From Rallus limicola (taxonomy: Eukaryota > Chordata > Aves > Gruiformes > Rallidae), in assembly GCA_022605955.1 (NCBI GenBank), contig JAKCOZ010000007.1, forward strand, positions 10,483,501 through 10,547,500: a stretch of 64,000 nt of DNA, given 5' to 3'. Position 1 is the stretch's first letter. The number at the start of each line of letters is the position of its first letter. Made by a program: the position numbers and the translations under genes. Positions 35,766 to 47,895 of the stretch are shown here, one piece after another. The notes under the pieces were generated by a model. It had not been told where the DNA came from, made no database searches, and saw only the letters and a program-made list of their open reading frames with translations.

Positions 35766-38072
35766 GTCTGACATCACTACCAGGTATTTAATGATTATAC
35801 TTCCCATTGTCTCCTAATACTGTTTTGAAAATGGCTATGTCAGGAGGTTGAGCTATCCCTCAGAGCATCTTATGCTTTTCCATTTTCAAGTCTCCAATTG
35901 CAGTCTATGATCACAGAGAGAGACAGAAATATGAATTAGTTAAATGATCTGTTAGATGCAAAAACTGAGGGCCAAAATCTTAATTTTTTTAGTCAGTTCT
36001 CAGTCAGGCAAATCTCCAAATACTTCTAGAGCAAGCATTTGCTGGAGAAGTTATTTCAGAGCAAAGCAGAAGCAAGCAGACCAAAATATCCCACAAGAAG
36101 TAGAGAGACATGTATTTCAGGAAGGCATCCCATGGGCTTTGGTGGGAAGAGCACTGGGACAGCCGCTCGGGCTTGTGCATGGTCCCTGCCCCTATGGGGG
36201 TCATGGCAGATGCTCGGGGAGGGATCCCAGCAAGGAGGAGACAAAGCAGAAGCCTATCTGCTTCCTTAGGGACTACTGTCTGTAGTCAGCCTGTGTGTGA
36301 CTTTTAGTCTTAGTGGTGCAAGAGGACAAGGGCTCGGTCTGTTTTGCACATACTAGATTTGGTATAACTGCTGTGTTCCTGTTCAGGCACTCACTGTCTG
36401 CCTGTGCCTGTCTGTGCCACAGCCCAGCTCCTCAGGGCTTTATCTCAACACCATGCTTGGGCACATGCTTCACGAGTCATGATGACAGTAAATAAATGCT
36501 GAGGGCCTGAAAACTTGAGTCTTAAGACACTGCCCACCAGTCAAGCCAGTTACAGGCAAAGTGAGAGGCCTGTGTGTTGCCCACCTGAGTACGGCCATTG
36601 GCAGGAATGAGCAGAAATGGTGTTTTGAAGATTTTATGGCCAAGGAACTTCATGCTTGGGAATCAACCTGTCTTCTTATCTGTCACTTGGGTAGTTTTTT
36701 AGCTCATAGCTGCAAGATGTGTTCCTTTTTGTGAGATATTCTTTGGGGAGAGGTGTTAGCTGCTGCATGCAGCAAGGTCCTGCTGGGGTGTGGGAGTGCT
36801 GCAGGAGCTACCTCACCCTGGGAGAGTGCCCACGGTGTGAAATAAAGCTGTCAGGGAGCCCGGGGGACAGAGGGTCTGGATCACCCGTAGTGCCATGCAA
36901 GGGTTCCCTTGGGACCCAACTGCTTCCCCTCCTTCACCTCCAGACAATTTTACAAATAACGTGGGAATGAGGATACCAGGGAGCTGCAGATGCTGCCTGG
37001 CCTCAAACGTCTCCTCTTTAACCTGAGCAGCCTGCCCTAACTTCATCGTGTGCCTGGTCCCATCTGGACCCACTGCCTTGTACACAGGTATGCATGGGTG
37101 ATATGGCATTGCACATATGTTACACAGGAATATCTACTTCATACCTGTGTGCAAAATGAGCTATGCCAACTCACAAGTAGGCATGCTTGCTCCAAAATAA
37201 GAGCATCTACTCAGGAAACTAACAGAAGGTAGTTAATTGGGGATAACTCCCAGTGCAAAAATGCCCTTAGCAGAGAAGTGGGAATGAAGCTAACTGCTGT
37301 GCTACTGCTTCTGGCTCCTCTATGGAGAGAATTTGTCCTTGTGCTCCCAGGGAAGGGAAGACACCAGCTCATCTCCATGGCACATCTTTGGTACGGCCAC
37401 TTCTACAGAATTTAAACTGTTGTTTAATCAAGGTGCTTAAAAAAATAGATACTGCTTGATAAAGTGATGATTAATCTTCATTATACTCCTCTGTGATCAT
37501 CACAGCAAAGAGCTGTACTTCTGCATCTGCTTATCATCTCGCCTGAAAATTTTTACTGGTAAAGAAGGACTTGATTGGGGATTAGGTCTTATCATCAAAA
37601 CCCATTTTTGTCCACATGCAGCAAAAAGCAAAGACTTGCTTTTGAGGAAAAAAAAAGAAGTAAAAGGGAAGCACGATTGCTGGGCAGTTATCTCTGACAT
37701 TCATAGACATGTCCTTAAGTGACATTCATCCAAGAGAACAAGAAAGGCGTCAAGTGAAAAAGGTTACAGGAGTTCTTCAGGCATGAAGTCATCTCCAGGC
37801 AGCAGAGTTGCTGCAGTTTATAAACAGGTTCTGCTCTTCCCCATCAGCGTTCACAGACACAGGGCTATGCAGCCATCCTCACAGTCCCTAGATCTGGCTG
37901 ATCTTGCCCAGCTAAAATTTCTGAAGATGGAAGTCTGTGTACAGAAATGAAACCAAACAGTTGTGGAAGAGCTGCCATTATATGGACAGGGAATAGTGGC
38001 AGGGAGGTGGAGTCCTCTCTGTTTCCCTACCCCTGCAGTGCTAACCTGCCTGAAGTGCCCTGGGGCATCGGG

Positions 38073-38300
38073 TAGTATCACAGAATTGTAGGGGTTGAAA
38101 GGGACCTGGAGAGAGCATTGGGTGCAGTCCCCCTGCCAAAGCAGGTTCCTTAGGACATATAGCACAGGTAGGCATCCAGACAGGTCTTGAATATCTCCAG
38201 ATATTCTCTTAAATATCTCCAGAGATGGAGACTCCACAACCCCTGGGCAGCCTATTCCAGTGCTCTGAAACCCTTATCACTTGGGAAAAGGCTATGTTTT
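38073..38300 (-). mobile_element. CR1 LINE, 3' end, minus strand
   Basis: Reverse complement of a CR1 end: 'gtatcacagaattgtaggggttgaaagggacctggagag', 'ccctgccaaagcaggttcc', 'ctccagagatggagactccacaacccctgggcagcctattccagtgctct'. About 230 bases remain. It belongs to a subfamily different from the copy at 31 kb. Confidence 0.88.
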
Positions 38301-39099
38301 AGGGACTCAAACAATCCTCAGCAGGGGTGGCCATGTGGCAGAGCTGGAGCTGCTTCTGCAGTTTCTGGGCCTTGGCATGACCTTGCCAGGAGCACAAAAG
38401 GTCTGGGAGTGGAGCTGCCTCCTCTTCGGACTCCGAGTCATAGTCTGCCCTGTAATTCTTGCAGGTGAAATTGTCACAAGATATAAAGATTCATGGTAAT
38501 GCTAGCATCTTCCAGCTCACTGAACTGATTATGAATCTAAAGGAAATTGTACCCATATAAACAAAGGCTGGGTGCTTTCATGTGGCACATAGGCAGCAGA
38601 GAGAAAACCTACTCCCCAGGGCAAACAAAAATGAAGTGCAGTTGTTGGGGGCTCATGAAGCTGTCTGAGCTCAAACAATCCTTATTGTCTTTGACAATAT
38701 TACTTTGCCGTGTGTGATTAGGAATGACTTGGCCAGACTGCCCACCGTCCCGCCCGCACGCTGTGGGAGCGCTGCCAGCCGTAGGAACAGCTTCCCTTCC
38801 AGAGAGGGTGCCTTCTGCGACACGTCATCACAGGTAGCACCTCGAACAAGGACAGCTTTCTATCCCTCACGTCTGAAAGGAAAATAATACCTTGTGCGTT
38901 GTGTAGAACTGTGTTTAAGAGGGGCTGTACCACACAGCACTTGCTGCTGCAAACAGCAGCACCGGCATTTGCGGCTGCGTGGCTGCCTGAACCCAGCTGT
39001 CCTCACGTTTTTATGGAAAAAAAAATCTTATTTATTTCCTCTTAGAGTGGCTGGTTGTTTTTTTCCATGATCTTTCAAAAACGTTCTTAATTCTCTTTT
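38301..39099 (+). other. Unique sequence left of the CpG-rich block
   Basis: No gene is recognised. A small CpG-containing patch lies at 38745-38835. Confidence 0.4.
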
Positions 39100-39750
39100 T
39101 GTCCTCATTCGGGAATGGAGCGCGTTCCCTCCTGCCTGCTGAAACGCTTCTCCTTTGCAAGCTTCAGGCAGCCTGCTCCCGCCGGCTCTAAATCCCAGGA
39201 ATTCTCCTTCTTCACAAAGGAAGCGCCCAGGTTCCGGGAAAATCCTTTGTGAAACGCGGGATCATGAGGAAGGGCGGCGGGACTGTGTGTACCGCGGCTT
39301 AGGGGCTGCTCACAAGCCGCTTGCGGGTGTGAGGAAGCCTTGGGCAGACGCGGAGCTTGGCGAGGCTGCCGAGAGGTTGAACAAAAGCGCCGGGGGATGT
39401 GAAGATATCTGCTCCCTCTCCTGGTAAAAAGGGCAAAGCACCGACGGAGGGAATCCCTTCCCCAGCCCCCGCCCATACCCGCTCCCCCCCCCCCACCACC
39501 GCAGCAGCAGCAGCCTGCGCAGCCCGGAGGGACCGCGGCGAGGGCAGGCGGGGGCGGGGAGGGAGGTGGGGAGGGAGGGCGCTTCTGCTCTCCATCGCCC
39601 TCGGACGAGACTTCGTGGTGGAAGATGAAGGGGAACAGAAGCAGAGACGGGAGGGCTCGGCTTAAGGCTCGAGGGGTATCTCCGCCCTGGTCTGTTTTAG
39701 GCGGTGGGAGCTCCTGAGGGGACGGGGCAGGATAAAAGGGGGTTGTGTCG
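39100..39750. promoter_or_regulatory. CpG-rich block, possible promoter
   Basis: A GC-rich, CpG-containing block with C- and G-runs (39484-39496 and around 39550-39580), (cag)n-like text at 39505-39515, and a TATA-like GATAAAAGG at 39731-39739 on the plus strand followed by a donor-like CTGAG/GTGATG near 39770. A minus-strand open frame of 226 codons (39105-39785) spans it, but its peptide is Pro/Gly/Cys low-complexity and unlike a folded protein. It may be a promoter of an unseen transcript. Confidence 0.45.
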
Positions 39751-39785
39751 CTGCTGCGAATCCTCTCTGAGGTGATGGGAAGCAA

Positions 39786-40829
39786 GAATTAGTGCTTGGG
39801 CTATTCTCAGTGGTCGGATGAAGGAGATTAATCAGAGTTAGTAGCAGAATGATACTTCACCCTTAATGTGTGTAGAAGGGTTTGCTGCCTGTTCCTCTCT
39901 CCGTACAGGACTTTTGGAGGCTCCTGAGCCTGGGAACTCTCACTGGCCTGGGTGTCTGCATCCAGGTGTCTCTGGGGCTGATCAAATTAATTTAATTGTC
40001 CTACATGCAATAAGCTCGTCCTGCTGATCACTGGGAGCACAATTCCATATACATGTACCCATCACAAGCATTACTTTCACAGTCATTTCTAGAACACCTG
40101 CTGCTTTAGCATCTGATTTGAGGGGGGAAACTAGCAACTAGCCAATGATTTATTATCACAAACACTCTAAGGGATAATTTAGATAAATTCCAAAAATTAA
40201 TCAAAGCTAGGAAAGCAAAACTAACTGCAGGAAAGACAAGGAAGTGTTCAGTACTGTAGCCGTGATGCTGGATTCAGGTTAAATGAAAGAGAAGCCATAG
40301 ACTAAAAATAATAATTCCAACCAAACATTACAAGGATACATTCAGGGGAAGATAACACTTGGGTGTTTAAAATTTCTGGTCAACAGTGGTCTTCAGGCGA
40401 TTTTGTGGTATGTAAGTGGGTCCCTGTGGTCCTTAGGGATGCTCACGCCCTGGGGCACCTAATGGTCAATCACCCCCTCTCCCCCACCCCCCCCCACACC
40501 CCCCTCACTATCCCCTGCTAGTACAGCAAAACTTCTGTCTGGGAGTCTGTGAGCCCGGCTGCTTTGCTGGCTGCCTAACCCCTAGTCAGAGCTTCCCTGG
40601 AAATGTAAAAGAGATCACAGGAAGCAGGGGCATTGCATGTTTCATATAAAAATGGGTCTAGATGATCTGCAGAAATGCCTCTCAGAGATGGTTCTCACTC
40701 GTGACGTTCAGTACAGCAGGCTGGCTCCTCTCTTGCTTATAATGGGTTAAAGATGAAACAGCTGACCGTAACAGTGTGTCAAAATATGTTATTACAGTAA
40801 GAAATAGAAAACAGATTCTTCTTGAGACC
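39786..40829 (+). other. Unique sequence with a C-rich tract
   Basis: No gene is recognised. A C-rich simple tract lies at 40470-40505. Confidence 0.45.
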
Positions 40830-41735
40830 TGTATTGGGTTTGCATAGAAAGGTTTTGGTAGCAGGGTGCTTCTGTAAGAAGTTGCTAGGAGCTTCCCCTA
40901 TGTCTGACAGAGCCAATGCCAGAGGGGTCCAAGACAGACACCCCACTGCACAAGGCTGAGCCCATCAGTGACAGTGGTAGTCCCTCTGGGATAACAGAGT
41001 TAAGAAGTGGGAAAAATAATTAAAAAATCAAGGAATAATTTCAGCCAGCCAGAGGAGTGAGAAGATGTGAGAAGAGCAACTCTGCTGACACCAAGGTCAG
41101 TGCAGGATAGGGAGGAGGTGCTACAGGTGCCAGAGCAGAGATTTCCATGATGGAGCAGATATTCACCTACAGATTGGAAGACCCTACACTGCAACAAGTG
41201 GAGACACCCAAAGGAGCCTGTGACTCTGTGGGAAGCCCATGCTGGAGCCTGAAAATCTTTAGGAAGCCCATGCTGGAGCAGGCTCCTAGCAAGCCCTGTG
41301 GCCCCACAGAGAGAGGAGCCCGTGCTGGAGCAGTTTTCCTGGCAGGACTTGTGGCCCTGTAGGGGACCCATGCTGGAACAGTCTGGCCCTGAAAGTCTGT
41401 ACCGTGTAGAAGGGAGCTCATGAAGAACTGAAACCCCAGTGAGAAGGACTAGCGTTGAAGAAGTTGGTGGAGGACTGTCTGTCATGGGAAGGACCCCATG
41501 CTGGGGCAGGGGAAGAGTGTGAGGAGACCTTTACTTGAGGAGGAAGGAGCAACAGAGACAACACATGATGAACTGACTGTAACTCCCATTCTCCATTCCC
41601 TTGTGCTGCTGGAGAGGAGGAGGAGGGAGAGAAATCCGGAAGGAAGTTGAATTCAGGAAGAAAAGAGGGATAAGAGAAAGGTGTTTTAAGATTTGTTTTT
41701 ATTGCTCATGATCCTACTCTGTTAAATTTTGCAGT
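40830..41735 (+). mobile_element. Long LTR, 3'-truncated (same family as 22.7 kb)
   Basis: It starts with an intact TGTATTGGGTTTGC and runs parallel to the copy at 22.7 kb through 'cctctgggataacagagttaagaag', 'gagcaactctgctgacaccaagg', the repeated 'cccatgctggagca' units and 'gtgttttaagatttgtttttatt'. It stops about 150-200 bases before the 3' end present in the other copy. The two copies together define the full family. Confidence 0.82.
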
Positions 41736-42028
41736 AGTTGCATGCTACACGGTACATAAATTCAGAAACAATTCAGAAAGTTATGTTTCTGAGAGCTAAG
41801 GGACTGGAAGTCTGACACGACTGTTTGTTCACTGGCTTAGCAGGCTGCAGACAGCTGTATAATGTGTATTTGCCTTACAGGTGACCTTCTTTTTGAGTGG
41901 GGTTAACCATCATGCTTGTTCAGCCCTGACCATTTCCTCCTCAGATCCTGCTTCCGCTGGATAGTTTTTGCACTCTGAACTCATGTCTGGAAGGAACTCA
42001 GCTGAAACCACAGCTTTTATTGTACTGG

Positions 42029-42600
42029 TGGGCCGCGGTTTAACCCCAGCCAGCAACTAAGCACCACACAGCCACTCTGTCACCTTCCCCAAGTGGGATG
42101 GGGAGAGAATCGGAAGAGTGAAAGTGAGAAAACTTCAGATTAATGGGTAAGGCAAAAGCTGTGCATGCAAGCAAAGTAAAATGAGGAATTCATTCACCAC
42201 GTTCCATGGGCAGGCAGGTGTTCAGCCATCCCCAGGACAGCAGGGCTCCATCATACGTAATGGTTACTTGGGAAGTCAACCACCATCACTCCTATCATCC
42301 TCCATTTCTTCCTTCTTCCCCAGCTTTAAATGCTGAGCATGATGTCACATGGTGTGGAACTTCCGGTCAGTTGGTATCAGCTGTCCTGGCTGTGTCCCCT
42401 CCGACCTCCTTGTGCACCCCCAGCCTGCTTGCTGTTGGGGTGGGGTGAGGGGCAGAGAAGGCCTTGGCAGTGTGTCAGCACTGCTCAGCAGGAATGAAAA
42501 CATCCCTGTGTTGTCAGCACTGTTGTCAGCACAAATCAAAACCATAGCCTCATATCAGCTTCATATGAAGAAAATTAACCCTATCCCACCAAAACCAGCA
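42029..42600 (-). mobile_element. Solo LTR, ERV-L type, minus strand
   Basis: Reverse complement of an ERV-L-type LTR: 'ccgcggtttaaccccagccagcaactaagcaccacacag' on the left (LTR 3' end), 'gaattcattcaccacgttccatgggcaggcaggtgttc' in the middle, 'atgctgagcatgatgtcacatg', and 'gaaaattaaccctatcccaccaaaaccagca' on the right (LTR 5' end). No adjacent retroviral genes are present, so it is solo. A clear target-site duplication was not found. Confidence 0.85.
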
Positions 42601-43757
42601 CATGATGGCTTCACAGTGGGCCAAATCCATGACACCAGTGTTAGCTCTATAGCCACCCTGAGCCACTTACTTTCTATACCTTGGACTGGCCAGTTTTGAC
42701 TATAGCTGTGCCTTTCCTAGTTTGGAAAAGAGAATTCAATGTGACAAGACATCAGGAAGATACTCGGAGTGCAATCCCACCGCTAAGCATTCCTGTTGCC
42801 TCGATTTGTATAATTTGCATTGAGGAGCTATGAGGAAGCAAGGATCAGAGCCTTAACTCACATGTGAAAGATGCATTATGAAGCTGAGTAAATGATAGAT
42901 TTGAGGAATAATAACTGCTCACCTCTGCAGATCACTGAGTAAAGGTAAGCAACAGAAAAGCAAGCAGCAGGACTATTCAGTATTTTCCATTCTCATGCAT
43001 TGAAGTTATATGCCAGTTTATAGTTGGGGTACTGCCTTGTTTCTGTTCCTGTCTCCTTATAAAATTAATTAAAAACATTGCTTGGACTGAGCATACGAGG
43101 TGAGCTTCAGACCTCAACATGAGTCTATGCTCTGAGAATGGGGAATGAGGTTCAGTGATTGTAGGTGTATGGGGAATGATCTGTCACCTACTCAGGGCCC
43201 TGACTGTAGATTTATGTAGTGCAAAACTACCACTGTAGTGTTAGTGTAGTGGCTAGCCTGATTTTGATAGTCGGATGAACTGGCAGAGATAGAAAGAGGG
43301 GAGAGTCTTGAGTTGTGTTTCACATGGTGCTTTCACCTTTAACATTGACAAAACACCTTGGGCCTGGCTCTCCTTTTGTTTGTAAGTGCTTTGGGCAGGA
43401 TGTGCTTCCCTGCAGCCACCCAGTACTCACCAACCTAAAACCTGCCATGGGTCTGCCAAAGGGGAGGAGGGTGACCAAAGCGGGCTTTAGCCCATACATT
43501 AGTACCACCTGATACAGTATACCTCCTCTGGGGCAAGATGAGGAAGACAGCACAGACCGTGACCATCACAGCTCTATCCAGCTGTATCCAGCTGCAGCCA
43601 TCCAACAAACGCCAGTGAAGAGCAGGGCCGCAGGGAAACACAAATCCTTCAACAACCCGCGCCACGCGTTCTCTGTGCACTGTCGCTGAACACTTCATTT
43701 CCCAGTGCTATCGGTCATGAAAATTGCCATCCCGATTTACAAAGCTGCTACCCGTGG
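42601..43757 (+). other. Unique sequence upstream of the promoter candidate
   Basis: No gene is recognised. A small CpG-containing patch lies at 43655-43690. A short tandem phrase (ccagctgtatccagctg) lies at 43577-43593. Confidence 0.4.
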
Positions 43758-43758
43758 C

Positions 43759-43926
43759 TATATATAGGCTGTTCTGTGTGTGTGGTTCAGCACTGAGCTC
43801 TTCACACACATTAATATCTCATTGTGTCATGCAGGGAGGTGTGAGCATTACCCACTGGTTGGAGAATACAGCTCAGAACTTTGGGCCCCAGCCCCGCAAA
43901 CAGTGACGCACGAGCTCTGCGGCCTG
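43759..43926 (+). promoter_or_regulatory. TATA promoter with possible first exon
   Basis: A strong TATA box (TATATATA, 43759-43766) is followed about 30 bases later by an initiator-like TTCAGCA (about 43785). Some 140 bases further is a consensus splice donor (GGCCTG/GTAAGAAC, junction 43926/43927). The interval has no long open frame, so the transcript, if real, is more likely non-coding or has its start codon in a later exon. It does not overlap a recognised LTR. Confidence 0.35.
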
Positions 43927-44010
43927 GTAAGAACAGCCTCGGAAAACCAGTAGGGCACGTCATGCAAAATCAGTAGGCCTTGCCATGGTTATACCCCCAG
44001 GTGCCGCCAT

Positions 44011-44063
44011 GTTCCCAGGACTGCAGCATGTGAGCTTTGCCAAGAGAGGAGCCGCCATGCTGC
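44011..44063 (+). promoter_or_regulatory. Two YY1-like GCCGCCATG sites
   Basis: GTGCCGCCATG near 44012-44022 and GAGCCGCCATG near 44050-44060 lie about 40 bases apart. GCCGCCAT is the core of YY1 sites, which are often just downstream of transcription starts. The second also gives a Kozak-like ATG followed by CAG/GTAAAA. Their position about 250 bases after the TATA candidate is suggestive only. Confidence 0.3.
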
Positions 44064-47000
44064 GTGCAGGTAAAAGCTGCAGCTGCCAGCAGAGAGGAAC
44101 TGGGTGAAGCTCAGATGGGTGTTTGCGAACGAAAGTTATATCCCGGTGATCCACCTCAAGCAGGGAGGGAAGGGAGGGAACGTTACTAAACATGAATTCC
44201 CAGAGGCAACCGCAGTGCAAACTCCTCTTTCCTTACAGAGCACACGTGTGTAGAGCTGCCCGGAAAGCACCAGACACTGCTTGTTAAAAATTGGCATCTC
44301 TTCAACAAAGCTACCAGTGATTTTTCCACAAAACACATTAAGATTCAGTATAAATGCCTTTATGGATTTCACACCACATTAAAAGGAGTGAGTGATTGAC
44401 TACATTCCCAGTAGCTTATTTTTCATCCTTTGACAGCTGTTAACCAGACAGAAGCATTATTAGTTCAATTTCTCATGCTGTAAAAATATTTGGATATAGG
44501 AATTTGGCCAGATCTTTCCTTCTTGTTTCTGGTTTCCTATCAGAGTTGGTTAGATTGTTTTGACAAATCTAGAGTGTAACTAGCACAGCATCTTAACATG
44601 AATGCTGGGTTTAGAGCCAAGCTTTCAGGTTTGCTAAGCAGATTTGAAATTCGAAGCAGAGACACACACAAGCTCAAATTACAGCACTCCTAAGCAAAGT
44701 TTCAGGGCTGTCAGGGCTTGAATATGTTTTTGCTCTTCACAAAAACAAGAGCTGCTTGTGGGATGTGGGGCATCTGGTTCAAAGGCAGGATCTCCCTGCC
44801 ACGGTCAATAGATGGCATATAAAAAATAGATATTGAATGCTCATGCTGAGTCAAATCTGTTTTTTCCTTGTGTAGGCTACAGAAAGGCAAATATCCTTCC
44901 TGTTCATCAATCTCTTCAGTCTTTACTATTAGCTGTCTGGGAAAACGTCAGTGCTGCATATCTCCTGCAATTTAGTCTCTTAAAGCAAAATTCTTAGCAA
45001 TCAAGTGTCAAAGTGTTCAACTGTAAAGTATGGAAATAAAAGAATTTCCCAGATGACGCTATATCACTGGCAGACCTGAAGCATCTGCTGTGGCCCTGGG
45101 GAATTGACACTATCCAGATGTTATTCACTGTTTCAAGCAAAAGGATTGTGCAAAATCAGCAAGGTGATGGTTACACAGAACCAAGTCATGCTCTCAGTCA
45201 GTCAGGGCAGATGCAAGGCAGCACCATCGAAGTTAATGAGTTACTCTGCATTTAATTCAGAGAAGTCTACAGTAGAGAACAGTTGTTTAGTGGACAGCAA
45301 AGCCTGAGCATTTCACAGGCGTTCAGGCGTTAGAAACAGTGCCACTTCCTTCCCACGGGCTCTGGGCTCCACCAACCCCACAACGGGGAAGTCTCTTGGG
45401 ACTTGGTAAAGCCCAGCTGCATCTGAAAGAATTTCTCATGTTGTGAGAAGTGAACACCTGAACTCTTCTCAGTGTGTTCATCTAAATGTGAATTACAGAA
45501 GCTTGAAGAGCATACAGGGAGAGAAAGTTTGGACTGAACATAGAAGCAATTTTAACACCCACTTTGCTTTGAATATGGTTATTTTCAAATCAAGTGTGAG
45601 TTTGGAAATGTAAATGCACTGGTCATAGCTAAATTACAAAGTAAATTCTGGTTTTCAAATATTTAAATGCTTTTGGGGTGGGGGGGTGGGGTTTTTTTGA
45701 CACACTGGAAATACACATATTGCAGGGCCATAAAGTGTTCACTGATGAGCAGCACAAAATAACCATTGCAACTATCAGGTTTGCAATCTTAGCATTCCTA
45801 AACAATACTAAGTACTCATTTGTGGTTCCAGCTAAAGATGTATGATTTTACATGCAGATAAAAAATGTAAAGAATCTAGTGGCACAGAAGCAGTACCTTC
45901 CCCTTAGTTTAGAGCCAAGCCAAGTTTACATGATTCCAGTGTTTTCTTTCCACACCATGGGAAGAAAAGGAGTATCAACAGAAAAATTTCTCCTGCAGCT
46001 AAAAAACCCATCCTAGAGAGACCTTGCAAAATGAGCAACCAACCAATCAAGTAGAAAAGAAAGCTCCCATGTCCATCTCAATCATAAAGAATATGTTAGT
46101 ACTGCAGAGCATTCATATTTCCATTTGCTGGACCAGAAAAGGGGTCCTGTCTGTCCAGGAATTTCAAAAAAAGCAACAGTTGGACTCTTTGCCTGTCCAA
46201 AGTCCTTCTGCCAGGCTCTGGCATGTGCAGGATGTGGCAGCGCACGGCAGGGTAGAATTCCCAAAAGATCACCTAATGAGTAAGCCGTGAGCAAAAGCAA
46301 GGTAGCAGCATTAGTGCACTAAGCCGAGTCTAACTCTTCCCAGTCCGGCTGAATTAACCCCAGAGCAGCACTGCATGAAGAGGGCAACCCTGAGGCCAGG
46401 ACCTGAGAGGGTACCTGAGCCTGCTGTAGCTCTGGCCCCTGTATGGTGCTTGCCAGGAGCTGGCTGTGATGCCTCACACCATGCACACATCTCTCCCCTC
46501 TCTGTGTGACTTGACCAACTAGGGCACTGTGGAGCAGTGGACTGGGTCACACAGCAAAGCAACCACTGGCAGGCTCCACGCCTGAGGTATTAGCCCCCGT
46601 TACTCACATGACTTAAGACAGAAACCTACTTTTATTTTCCGAGGCTTATTCATATAATTAATTAATATCTCAATCAGCCAAGAACAGGCAAAGACATAAC
46701 ACTATTTCAGTGCATTCCTTGGGGAAATGCTACACAGAGACAGTGCAATTAATTTAGACAAGATCCATTTAGATAGCAAGTTAATTTTAATGGGTAGAAG
46801 CAGACAGGAGAAACGTTTTTTTCAGAAAACTATGAGAAAAATCAAAATTCCTTTCTCTTTACTTGTTGTCTATCTCCATCGAACACGCTTTTGTTTCAAG
46901 GCAAAGACAAGCAGAAAGCACAGGAAAAGCTCTGTGGAATTTCTACACCTATCTGGGACATTCAGGCCAGGTAATGGTGATGACTGAGCAACTCATTGGT

Positions 47001-47644
47001 GCTTTACCGGTTAAGGAAATTTGTTCCCTAGCTCATCTACACATTGAAATAGCATCAAAGCCTGAAATAACACAACAATATCTGGCTTAACTATATTATA
47101 ATCAGTTCTCTTCCGTCATGTCAGCATTAGAAATACAGCTTCCCAGAGCTAAGTCAATTAATGAATTGATTTTTTTGAGTGTGTCTTGTGATGATCTGAC
47201 TGAAGATGGGGGGGAAAAAAATGGTAAACTATCCTCATGCAATGTATAAGCAAACTAGGTTACTGTAAAGTTGTCCTTGTCACGGAGTGCCAAAGTGCAA
47301 CCTGCAGTTCTCACCTCCTTGTGGGTTGCCATCTGCCATTACATCTCCCTCTGCTTCCTCTGTCTCCCTGTTGGGGTAAAGTTGGACCATCAGGGGCTTT
47401 GGCAGGCAGTGGGGAAAAAAAAATATAAATAAAGGAATGCTGTGAGTTTCCTACCAGCCACCGCAGTCTGCTTCAAATATTGCTTCAGTCTCTGCTGCAG
47501 GAAATGAAGTTGAACAGACCTTGTGCTGCCGTCAGGCTCGATTCCCAAATCGCTGTTAAACAAGTGCACCGGGAGCCTCTGTCCAGCCCAGGGGAAGGGA
47601 TTTTTGCAGTGAAATATTCTGCTTTCTCACACAGCACCGTCACA
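44064..47644 (+). other. 3.6 kb unique stretch
   Basis: No gene or known repeat family. There is a G/T-rich tract at about 45675-45700. Confidence 0.45.
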
Positions 47645-47895
47645 GCCCGTGACTAGGTTGGATATTAGGAAAAGGTTCTTCCATATGAGGGTGGTGGATC
47701 ATTGGAACAGGCTGCCCAGAGAGGTGGTGGATGCCCCATCCCTGGAGGTGTTCAAGGCCAGGTTGGATGGGGCCCTGGGCAACCTTGTGTAGATCCAGGT
47801 CTGGAGGTTGGTGTCCCTGCCTGTGGCAGGGGGGTTGGAACTCTATGATCCTTGGGGTCCCTTCCAACCCAGACCATTCTATGATTCTATGATTT
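47645..47895 (+). mobile_element. CR1 LINE, 3' end
   Basis: The last 250 bases of a CR1: 'tggaacaggctgcccagagaggtggtggatgccccatccctggaggtg', 'caaccttgtgtagatccaggtctggaggttggtgtccctgcctgtggcagg', and the end 'ccattctatgattctatgatt'. Few differences from the other copies of this subfamily suggest it is among the younger insertions here. Confidence 0.93.

Larger units (their letters stand above)
31464..38072 (+). other. 6.6 kb mostly unique stretch
   Basis: No gene is recognised. It contains a G-run (31608-31623), a short repeated phrase 'ggcttccttctgcca' (31967-31981 and about 31990-32004), a short (TG)n at about 32041-32054, and the hairpin at 35688-35765. The plus-strand frame at 33873-34133 is slightly GC-rich but has no domain. 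Confidence 0.4.

Noticed and set aside
39105..39785. 226-codon minus-strand frame, the longest in the window
   Set aside because: Low-complexity Pro-, Gly- and Cys-rich peptide in a GC-rich block where stop codons are rare. No domain.
43990..44220. Minus-strand ATGGCGGCTCC start suggesting a coding first exon
   Set aside because: The frame closes after about 32 codons without a convincing donor. The motif is better explained as the reverse of a YY1-like site.
47520..47560. tRNA-like TC-loop text (ggctcgattcccaaatc)
   Set aside because: No A-box or cloverleaf partner stems were found in the flanking bases.
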